From contig DASVDB010000154.1 of assembly GCA_036381315.1 (NCBI GenBank), positions 1-37,664 of the forward strand: DNA of 37,664 nt, given 5' to 3'. This stretch comes from Bacilli bacterium. GTDB lineage: Bacteria; Bacillota; Bacilli; Paenibacillales; KCTC-25726. Below, piece by piece: positions 32,301 through 37,664 of this stretch. Under the pieces are notes generated by a model. That model saw only the letters and a program-made list of their open reading frames with translations. It made no database searches and was not told where the DNA came from. Within the stretch, counting starts at the first letter, position 1; each line of letters starts with the position of its first letter. The position numbers and the translations under genes were made by a program.

Positions 32301-32507
32301 GATTATGCCGCACCATTTGCTGACGCTTTTATTCGGTTCGTCTATATCGGGCGAATAATACTTGGCAATATCCCACCGATCTGCAGGTATTGTTCGGATT
32401 GAATTGACTCCCTTGGCAAGGTTGTCCCAATATTGCCGATAATCGTTTGCTCCGGGAAATCGGCAAGCCATCCCGACAATGGCTATATCGCTAGCATAGG
32501 GCTTCAT
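29361..32507 (-). CDS. Single-module KS-ACP polyketide synthase with degenerate acyltransferase-like centre
   Basis: A 1048-aa protein and the last gene of the minus-strand operon. Residues 5-430 are a ketosynthase with an intact triad: Cys175 in NAACASS, His310 in VEAHGTGT and His350 in NIGHLEAAAG, able to condense acyl chains. About 440-520 reads like the post-KS linker of trans-AT synthases. Residues about 580-680 resemble an acyltransferase (alternating hydrophobics, NLIAGEGGGIWLSLVLSGML, then KVPFYDPVANRI), but the GHSxG nucleophile Ser is replaced: GEGGG at 610-614. The stretch ending ALPTTVFLGESHWLP is a typical linker. The final 80 residues are an acyl carrier protein with Ser1005 in LGIDSIS for phosphopantetheine. 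There is no KR, DH or TE. Loading must come from a separate acyltransferase. AAAGGGG precedes the start. Confidence 0.9.
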   Translation of the reverse strand: MKPYASDIAIVGMACRFPGANDYRQYWDNLAKGVNSIRTIPADRWDIAKYYSPDIDEPNKSVSKWCGIIDNVDRFDSQFFNIPAHEAKQLDPQQRILLEETWHCLEDSGIALKELQHKPTAVYIGAMNTDYRQRFSADMETDSYACLGNFEGMLANRISHTFHFSGASLSINAACASSLIAVHEAKRALLAGECDYALAGGVNLNLHPWKYISFSKARMLSPDGQCKTFDQEANGYVPGDGAGVVLLQRLEDAIKDGNHIYGILKGSAVNHGGKALSVTAPRVEAQRSVILAAYADAGVSPAGTGYVEAHGTGTSLGDPIEIEALTQAFREYTNSRSYCKIGSVKTNIGHLEAAAGIAGLIKVLLMMKHRHIPRHLNLKTVNPMIDFAASPFTVATEPAAWQQLDSQVPLRAGVSSFGFGGANAHIVVEEYTGRDEPKQAKQPQIFALSAKTAEGLNRLRENWRAFAADSGVRDAGLADISATLLTGRVALPWRIGTIVSGKEELADWLSRAACVPQSGQTQDWCLAVGAAAWNGYRESARAETLDKRLDDTIRFVLGRLSAIGADDKLTSGFYAEKWPEAARPLYAFIMHYALHHTLSAYGPKPNLIAGEGGGIWLSLVLSGMLELDAALAHLAGLRRADELALARPKVPFYDPVANRIIEPYLITDTYLRRLLDGLETPDREIISAHFAKARMLKQNQHTFKRYLADWEHALSTGGLQLDEMLEKTKADGWEKSRNELLLLLIVVLNSLHRLNRKWNLTEDNRITAPYFNELLQLVNDEALAREDLVTLFLDEHSDLRAIAKTLHERQGRLRNKADYPCLAAENRAVGEIGDAAGWLKAAADCTLDEANFGERRILQSGELKAAINPAVKARCEGHPAELCRETLLAIWLAGGDVEWEEMFTPGSFRKVALPTTVFLGESHWLPQHEAAAQATAEEMKPKLALKPIAASAEPKISLKPLQADGAAQNPAGILARITAIFSEILDMDKAELAPDTDLLDLGIDSISGVEAIRDINQAFGLNLEAVIVYDYPTLAELSEYVQKALQKK

Positions 32508-32525
32508 TGCTATTCCCCTTTCCGG

Positions 32526-33761
32526 TTAACTCCATGCATATTCACGATGATAGTCTTTTACCTGCCGCAAAACAAGCAACCCGCGCCCGGCGAAGGAGGC
32601 TTCGTACAACTTGGCGAAATTAGCGACATCCATCGTTTGCTCTTTTATGCCAAACGGCCACGCCTGGTTTAATTCCAACAGGCTGTCGTATTCGTTCATA
32701 TTTAAATGGTAGCGGTTGTCCAGTTGCGCTCCGATGTTCATCCGCCTAACAAGCGCTTGCGATTGTTCCGTGACAATGCCGCTAAAAAATTCGGACGAAC
32801 AGCCGGAACCGTAGGAAAACAGGCCGATGCGTTTCGGTCCGTCGATTTCCGCCTGATCAAGCAAACTGCAGAGCGCCAAATAAAGCGTTGCCGAATACAC
32901 ATTGCCCACTTCCATGCAAAATTTGAGCGAAGGGACGACCCGTTTTTTAAAATCGGCGTCGATTGTGGCCGGGTTTGCCTTCAAAAGCTGCCGCATCATG
33001 CGGCGGTGCGCGCCTTTCACCATCCCGGCAAACGGCGTATGAAACGCCAAATAATCAAATGTCGTTTGAAAATGCGCGCCTTCCACTTTTTCCGCATACG
33101 CTTTAAAGCAGTTTTCCAGGCAATCCAGATACGACAGCAGGGACAGATCGGGATTGCCGGTTTCAATATCCGGCAACGGTCGGCACGTATCCATCACTTC
33201 ATAACCGTAATACCCGCTGGCGCCAAAATCAAGCTCCAGTATGTGCGGTTTGTCGCTCACCAGCATGGCGACCGCGCCGACGCCCTGGGATGGTTCCGCA
33301 TATGTCATCTTGACCGCCGCGCGGGAGATGTCGGTCGCGATGACCAAAACTTTTGCCCCGGGAGATGCTTGCGCGGCAACGAAGCAAGCCGCCATTTGCA
33401 AAGCGGCTGTGCCGCCGTAACAAGCTTGTTTGATTTCGAAAAGCCGGCATGACCGCGGCAAATCCAAATACTGATGAATGTAAGTGCTGAGCGATTTGCC
33501 GAAATCAAGACCGGATTCCGAAGAAGTGATAATCATTTCAATCCGGTTTTTTTCCTCTTGCGGCATATTGTCCAAGATCGGTTTCGCGGCGTTCACGCCA
33601 TAGGTTACCGCGTCCTCGCACGGCGCCCCGACCGATTTTTTGGACATCAGCAAATTATCGTAACGGTCCAGATCCAAGCCTCTTGCCTGAAACAATTCAC
33701 GCGTCTCAATAAAAGCCGGGCCGCCGTAAAAATGGATTGCTTCAATGCCAACTCCCACCAA
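32526..33761 (-). CDS. pksG: 3-hydroxy-3-methylglutaryl-ACP synthase (PksG family)
   Basis: A soluble 411-aa enzyme of the HMG-CoA synthase fold that condenses acetyl-ACP with a beta-ketoacyl-ACP to give a beta-hydroxy-beta-methylglutaryl-type ACP intermediate (beta-branching). The catalytic trio is visible: Glu82 in SSESGLDF, Cys114 in KQACYGG and His241 in LAFHTPFAGM. NVYSATLYLAL and GSGCSSEFFSG are further signatures. These positions of Glu and Cys match PksG of the bacillaene cluster. The start is TTG 33761, or GTG 33758, after AAAGGA; it lies 3 bp past pksF. It sits between the donor pair acpK-pksF and the KS-ACP protein, which may carry the acceptor. Confidence 0.93.
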   Translation of the reverse strand: MVGVGIEAIHFYGGPAFIETRELFQARGLDLDRYDNLLMSKKSVGAPCEDAVTYGVNAAKPILDNMPQEEKNRIEMIITSSESGLDFGKSLSTYIHQYLDLPRSCRLFEIKQACYGGTAALQMAACFVAAQASPGAKVLVIATDISRAAVKMTYAEPSQGVGAVAMLVSDKPHILELDFGASGYYGYEVMDTCRPLPDIETGNPDLSLLSYLDCLENCFKAYAEKVEGAHFQTTFDYLAFHTPFAGMVKGAHRRMMRQLLKANPATIDADFKKRVVPSLKFCMEVGNVYSATLYLALCSLLDQAEIDGPKRIGLFSYGSGCSSEFFSGIVTEQSQALVRRMNIGAQLDNRYHLNMNEYDSLLELNQAWPFGIKEQTMDVANFAKLYEASFAGRGLLVLRQVKDYHREYAWS

Positions 33762-33764
33762 AAA

Positions 33765-35045
33765 TCATCCTTTTCTAATTATAATAGCCGTATTGATGCC
33801 GCCAAAACCAAACGAGTTGCTCAACGCCGCACGGATGGCGGCAGGCACGGCAACCGATTCGCCAAACAGCATATCGGCAGCGATCGGATTTTTAAGATTC
33901 GGATTCGGATGAATAAAACCTTCCCGCATTTGCATCACGGTCGCTATGGCTTCCACAACACCCGCCGCATACAGGCAATGCCCCGTCAATTCTTTCGTGG
34001 AGTTGATCCGCACGCGGGACAAGGATGGGCGAAAAACCTGGCGCAAAGCGTTTATTTCCGTTTCGTCGCCAAGCGGCGTGGAAGTGCCGTGCGCATTGAT
34101 ATAATCTATTTCTTCAGCGCTCATGCCGGCCTGTTTAAGCGCCGCCTGCATGGCGCGAATTTCGCCTTCCATGTTGGGATCGGCGAGCCGGTTCCCATCA
34201 AGCGCAATCGCCCCGCCGGCCAATTCGGCAAGCACGGTTGCGCCCCGCGCTGTCGCATGCCCGGCCGCCTCCAGAATGACGCAGCCGCTTGCTTTTCCGT
34301 AAATAAAGCCTTCATGGTCTTGATCGAACGGACGGCATGCTTCTTGCGGCCGATCATAAAAACGTTTGCCGCCCAATGCTCCCATATTGGCGAAGCCCTG
34401 CAGCTCCATCGGCGATAAATCCGCCATGGCGCCTATGACCATGCAAACATCGACCATGCCGTGCCGGATTAATTGCAGGCCTTTGATCAACCCGACATTG
34501 CCGCTCGCGGAAGCTCCACCGGCAGTAAATCCTTCGCCGCGCACGGCAAAAACTTCACTCAACGTTCCGAGATGGTCGGTATCCATAAACTGCAGCCCAT
34601 AGCTGGGCGGCAAGTACTCGGGCGTGTCGTGAAATTTCGGATAAAGTCCAAATTGCACCGCCTGGGTCAAGTTGTTGCCGGCGATAATGATGCCGATTCG
34701 TTCCGGTTGGACGGCGGCCATATGAAGCCCCGCCTGCAGCCACGCTTCCATGGCGGAAATGATCGCGCATTGGATGGATAACGGAGCGCGGCGGCCGCTT
34801 TTCATCGCGGCATTTTTTAATGGTTCGGGAATCGCGGCGTTATTTTTCAACATATCCGCAAACGCAAATTCGCCTAGCGGTGCGCCGACCCATCCGGCTT
34901 CGCCCGGCCCAAATGGCGGCAAATAGCCGATGCCGCTTTTTCCTGTTCGCAAGGAGTGCGCAAATTCGGCGATATTGCGGCCGATCGCACTGACGATGCC
35001 CATCCCGGTGATGGCGACGCGGCGCAAAGAAATGGTCTCACTCAA
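33765..35045 (-). CDS. pksF: Ketosynthase-like malonyl-ACP decarboxylase (PksF family)
   Basis: A soluble 426-aa ketosynthase-fold protein. The active-site Cys is replaced by Ser179 (GGASASGN, where condensing enzymes have A-C-A-S-G), while His319 in NAHGTSTP and His356 in KELTGHC are retained. This Cys-to-Ser pattern defines KS decarboxylases such as PksF and CurC, which turn malonyl-ACP into acetyl-ACP for HMG synthase. It should work on the carrier protein encoded just before it. TTG 35045 overlaps the acpK stop (TTGA), GAAGG is about 10 nt upstream, and the coupling explains the weak start. A later TTG (residue 7) is an alternative. Confidence 0.92.
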   Translation of the reverse strand: MSETISLRRVAITGMGIVSAIGRNIAEFAHSLRTGKSGIGYLPPFGPGEAGWVGAPLGEFAFADMLKNNAAIPEPLKNAAMKSGRRAPLSIQCAIISAMEAWLQAGLHMAAVQPERIGIIIAGNNLTQAVQFGLYPKFHDTPEYLPPSYGLQFMDTDHLGTLSEVFAVRGEGFTAGGASASGNVGLIKGLQLIRHGMVDVCMVIGAMADLSPMELQGFANMGALGGKRFYDRPQEACRPFDQDHEGFIYGKASGCVILEAAGHATARGATVLAELAGGAIALDGNRLADPNMEGEIRAMQAALKQAGMSAEEIDYINAHGTSTPLGDETEINALRQVFRPSLSRVRINSTKELTGHCLYAAGVVEAIATVMQMREGFIHPNPNLKNPIAADMLFGESVAVPAAIRAALSNSFGFGGINTAIIIRKG

Positions 35046-35293
35046 CCTTGCATCGCCTTCTTCTCATGCAGCAGGTTTACGAGACCTTCAATATTTTGCA
35101 CATTGCCGAATTCGGCTAGCGGAATTTTAATGCCCAAAGCTTCCAGCGAAGCGATTGTAATGTCCGCGCGATCCAGCGAATTTGCGCCGAGATCGGTCAG
35201 CCGTTGTTCCATTTGTATTTCTTGGGGATCAATATCCGGCAAAATGTCAACGATTTGTTCTTTCACAATTTGAAAAACTTCGTTTTTTGTCAT
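35042..35293 (-). CDS. acpK: Acyl carrier protein AcpK-type
   Basis: A small acidic carrier protein of 83 aa. Ser39 in DLGANSLDRADI is the phosphopantetheine attachment site; the D-L-G-A-N-S form is the one seen in the AcpK donor carrier proteins of beta-branching cassettes. It would carry malonyl and then acetyl for HMG synthase. The start follows GAGGTG at 8 nt and lies 19 bp after pksB; its stop overlaps pksF. Confidence 0.92.
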   Translation of the reverse strand: MTKNEVFQIVKEQIVDILPDIDPQEIQMEQRLTDLGANSLDRADITIASLEALGIKIPLAEFGNVQNIEGLVNLLHEKKAMQG

Positions 35294-35312
35294 GAATCAA
35301 GCACCTCGTCAT

Positions 35313-35990
35313 TTATTGAAATCGCAGCAAATTTTTTTGGTTTTTCCGCATTCGAAAACGAATGAACGAATCTTTGCGGCTAAACTGAAAGTAAATATTG
35401 TTGGCAATCAGGTGGCGCAGCGGGGCGCCCGGTTCTTTGCCGTATGAGTGGCCCGGATAAACGCACGTATCGGGATTCACATGTGCCTTGATGCGTTGAA
35501 TGCTCTCATACATCTCCTCGGGCGAACCGCCTTCCGTATCGCACATGCCGCACCCTTCCGCAAAGATGGTATCTCCGGTAAACAGGCTGTGGGAAAGCTG
35601 GTAGCATATTCCCCCGGCGGTATGTCCGGGAGTGAATATGCAGGTGATTGGCGTATGGCCCAACTGAATGACATCCTGATCGTTGACGGCATTCAGATTT
35701 GGCGAACTAAAACGGTAATACTCGATTTCTTTTTTCGACATGTATACTTGACAGCCGTATTTTTCCGCCAGCGGGCGAACCAGATTCACATGATCGTTGT
35801 GGGAATGCGTGAGCAAAATAGTGGTCAGTTTTGCGCCGGTCTCCCGCAACAGATCCGTTATTTTCGAAAGTTCCCAGGCCGGGTCGACAATCGCGGCTTC
35901 TTTCGTAGCTTTGTCCATAATCAGATAAGCGTAATTGATAAAGCCGGAAGAACTAAGTTTTATTTGAAACAACTGATACGTTTTCGCCAT
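35313..35990 (-). CDS. pksB: Metallo-beta-lactamase-fold hydrolase (PksB family)
   Basis: A soluble zinc hydrolase of 225 aa, the same length as B. subtilis PksB. Metal-binding motif THSHNDH (His62, His64, Asp66, His67), then PGHTAGGICY, GDTIFAEGCG and YPGHSYG give the full set of ligands, as in glyoxalase II-type thioesterases. In the bacillaene cluster its function is unproven; it may remove wrongly loaded acyl groups from carrier proteins. It is the first gene of the operon. Its ribosome site is poor (GGTGA 11 nt upstream), and the divergent HMG-CoA reductase gene lies 267 bp away. Confidence 0.93.
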   Translation of the reverse strand: MAKTYQLFQIKLSSSGFINYAYLIMDKATKEAAIVDPAWELSKITDLLRETGAKLTTILLTHSHNDHVNLVRPLAEKYGCQVYMSKKEIEYYRFSSPNLNAVNDQDVIQLGHTPITCIFTPGHTAGGICYQLSHSLFTGDTIFAEGCGMCDTEGGSPEEMYESIQRIKAHVNPDTCVYPGHSYGKEPGAPLRHLIANNIYFQFSRKDSFIRFRMRKNQKNLLRFQ

Positions 35991-36257
35991 TGTTTGTTAT
36001 TCACCAAAAAGGGCGTCTGCAAAGAACGCCAAATTTAACTTTTAATATCGGATTGAGGTATATCATTCTTATTATATACATATGTTCCGGCATGGACCAG
36101 CAATATTTAAAGCCAACGGCGGAACATGCTGTATAACAATGCCTGAACCGTGATCGACCCGCCTTGACCTTTGGCTTGTCCGATAGTAGCATTGTGGTTA
36201 GTATACTAAAATCGGGCGACATTTGCGAATGGATTGCGCAGGGAAAGGAGCACCGCC
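35991..36257. promoter_or_regulatory. Divergent control region between the pks operon and HMG-CoA reductase gene
   Basis: A 267-bp divergent gap. On the minus strand an AT-rich TGTATATAAT element (revcomp near 36071-36080) with TTGCTG about 17-21 bp further upstream is a candidate promoter for pksB. An inverted repeat with arms ATGTTCCG (36082-36089) and CGGAACAT (36120-36127) and a perfect palindrome TTAGTATACTAA (36198-36209) lie between the two units and are candidate operator sites. The palindrome is about 50 bp before the HMG-CoA reductase start. These sites could coordinate both directions. Confidence 0.45.
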
Positions 36258-37523
36258 ATGAATAGTGCGATTTCGAAATTTTATGAACTGCCGCTTGCCG
36301 AGCGGTTGCAAAAGATTGCCGCCGCGTGCGGTTTGGACGAGGCGGAGGTTAAGCTTTTGACCCAATTCGGCAGCCTGACGGCGGAACGGGCCGACGCGAT
36401 GATCGAAAATGCGATCGGCGTGATCCCGATTCCGCTTGGGATTGCCGTTAATTTTACGATAGACGAAAAAGACGTGTTTGTGCCGATGGCTGTCGAAGAA
36501 CCGTCCGTCATCGCCGCGGCAAGCCATGCCGCCAAACTGGCCCGCGCGGCGGGGGGCTTTTGGACCACGACGACAGGCGATATGATGTACGGGCAAATCC
36601 AGTTGGTGCATGTAGCCGATCCGTATAACGCGGCTGTCAAAGTCTATGAGCACAAGGAAGAAATTTTGGCGGCGTGCAACGCCAAGCATCCGACGCTGGC
36701 CAAATTGGGCGGCGGCGCGCGCGGCCTGGAAACCCGCATCGTCAATACGGATGACCAAGCCATGCTCGTTGTACATATTTTGGTGGATACGAAAGACGCC
36801 ATGGGCGCCAATATCGTCAATTCAATGGCCGAGGCCGTTTCGCCCATGCTGGAGTCGATTACGGAAGGGAAAGCCGTGCTCAGAATTTTATCCAACCTGT
36901 CCGACCGCCGGCTTGTGCGCGTCCGGGCCGTATTTCGCCAGGAATTGTTAGGCGGGCCGCAAATCGTCCAAAACATTATCCACGCGCAAAAGCTCGCCGA
37001 ATACGATCCGTACCGCGCGGCGACACACAACAAAGGGATCATGAACGGCGTTTCATCCGTTGTGCTGGCCACCGGCAACGACACCCGCGCCATCGAAGCG
37101 GGCGCGCATGCTTACGCTTGCCGAAGCGGCCAGTATCGAGCGCTCACGCGCTGGGAAAAAAATCAACACGGCGATTTGGTCGGTTCGCTGGAAATTCCGC
37201 TTGCTTTAGGTATTGTCGGCGGCGCCACCAAATCTCATCCGATCGCGCAAATCGCGCTTAAAATCATGGGGGTCAAGACGGCCGACGAATTGGCGCGAGT
37301 GGTTGCCGCCGCCGGGCTGGCGCAAAATTTAAGCGCCTTGCGCGCCTTGGCAAGCGAAGGCATCCAAAAAGGGCACATGGCGTTGCACGCCCGCAATCTG
37401 GCGATCATGGCCGGAGCCGATCCGTCGCAAATCGATGCGGTCGTGCGCCAGGCTACGAGCGAGCAGGATGTCCGCTTTAACCGCATTGTCGAAATCGTCA
37501 AACAAATGAACGAGCAAAGGTGA
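36258..37523 (+). CDS. mvaA: Hydroxymethylglutaryl-CoA reductase, class II (degradative type)
   Basis: A soluble 421-aa enzyme interconverting HMG-CoA and mevalonate. It is a class II bacterial form like that of Pseudomonas mevalonii (428 aa). Motifs: ENAIGVIPIPLGIA near residue 50, catalytic Glu in VEEPSVIAAASHAAKLA (about 80), DAMGANIVNSMAEAVSP (about 180), Lys in THNKGIMNG, Asp in GNDTRAIEAGAHAYA and the late catalytic His in KGHMALHARNLA. Direction and cofactor (NADH or NADPH) cannot be decided by eye. ATG 36258 follows GGAAAGGAG at 7 nt. It is followed closely by a CoA-transferase and lies divergent from a PksG-type HMG-ACP synthase operon. Confidence 0.95.
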   Translation: MNSAISKFYELPLAERLQKIAAACGLDEAEVKLLTQFGSLTAERADAMIENAIGVIPIPLGIAVNFTIDEKDVFVPMAVEEPSVIAAASHAAKLARAAGGFWTTTTGDMMYGQIQLVHVADPYNAAVKVYEHKEEILAACNAKHPTLAKLGGGARGLETRIVNTDDQAMLVVHILVDTKDAMGANIVNSMAEAVSPMLESITEGKAVLRILSNLSDRRLVRVRAVFRQELLGGPQIVQNIIHAQKLAEYDPYRAATHNKGIMNGVSSVVLATGNDTRAIEAGAHAYACRSGQYRALTRWEKNQHGDLVGSLEIPLALGIVGGATKSHPIAQIALKIMGVKTADELARVVAAAGLAQNLSALRALASEGIQKGHMALHARNLAIMAGADPSQIDAVVRQATSEQDVRFNRIVEIVKQMNEQR

Positions 37524-37531
37524 AAACACAT

Positions 37532-37664
37532 GATGGGACCATTATTGCAGGGGGTACGCGTGCTGGATTTTACCCAAATTCTCTCCGGCCCGCTGGCAAC
37601 CATGCTGCTCGCGGACGCGGGCGCGGACGTAGTCAAAATCGAGAAGCCGGGAAGCGGAGATCCT
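37532..37664 (+). CDS. CoA-transferase family III (CaiB/BaiF), N-terminus only
   Basis: The first 44 codons of a CaiB/BaiF-type CoA-transferase: [20 protein letters not shown] and [18 protein letters not shown] are the N-terminal hallmarks. The active-site Asp is beyond the right edge. Members move CoA between acids, and some accept 3-hydroxy-3-methylglutarate or glutarate, which fits the reductase immediately upstream (8 bp, AAAGGTGA ribosome site), but specificity needs the rest of the gene. ATG 37532; a second in-frame ATG follows directly. Confidence 0.9.

Overview
The window comes from a moderately GC-rich Gram-positive bacterium of the Bacillales, most likely Paenibacillaceae. Signs of this are a YesM/YesN two-component system beside a CUT1 sugar ABC transporter, a Bacillus-type redox neighbourhood (YutI, YuzB, YutJ, YumC, Ndh, YuiB, HemQ), strong AGGAGG-like ribosome sites, GTG/TTG starts, and intergenic degenerate repeats of the kind seen in paenibacilli. 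The assignment is inference from gene content; no rRNA or marker gene is present.

Layout. (1) 1-8362: sensor kinase (cut by the left edge), AraC-type response regulator, two sugar permeases, a lipoprotein binding protein and a membrane-anchored putative glycoside hydrolase with a C-terminal F5/8-type module: sensing, cleavage and uptake of an extracellular carbohydrate. No ATPase is encoded, so a shared MsmX-type ATPase is expected. (2) 8533-9678: an MFS transporter on the minus strand. (3) 9834-17877: six tightly packed plus-strand genes: a small membrane protein, a membrane transglutaminase-like protein, a class B penicillin-binding protein, asparagine synthase, a Cof-type HAD phosphatase and a MurJ/SpoVB-family flippase; envelope synthesis dominates. 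(4) 17966-20200: a thioredoxin-like protein, heme A synthase CtaA and a HEPN-domain protein. (5) 20252-28357: an iron-sulfur, flavin and heme block with two NifU-like proteins, YuzB, two type II NADH dehydrogenase-family proteins, ferredoxin/flavodoxin-NADP reductase, coproheme decarboxylase HemQ and a YuiB-like membrane protein. It contains three gene-poor stretches, two of which carry degenerate repeats; the third is AT-rich and ends in a textbook Rex operator before ndh. (6) 28440-29294: an alpha/beta hydrolase. (7) 29361-35990 (minus): a compact five-gene operon pksB-acpK-pksF-pksG-KS/ACP resembling the beta-branching part of the bacillaene cluster. (8) 36258-37664 (plus, divergent): class II HMG-CoA reductase and the start of a family III CoA-transferase.

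The most unusual part is regions 7 and 8. The operon carries the parts needed to make acetyl-ACP (AcpK plus a Cys-to-Ser ketosynthase decarboxylase) and condense it with a beta-ketoacyl-ACP (HMG synthase PksG). It lacks the two enoyl-CoA hydratase-like enzymes (PksH/PksI) and any free acyltransferase. Its only polyketide synthase is a single KS-ACP protein whose central part looks like a degenerate acyltransferase. With an HMG-CoA reductase and a CoA-transferase next door, the locus may make or handle a 3-hydroxy-3-methylglutaryl or mevalonyl product rather than a methyl-branched polyketide. That is a hypothesis from gene content only.
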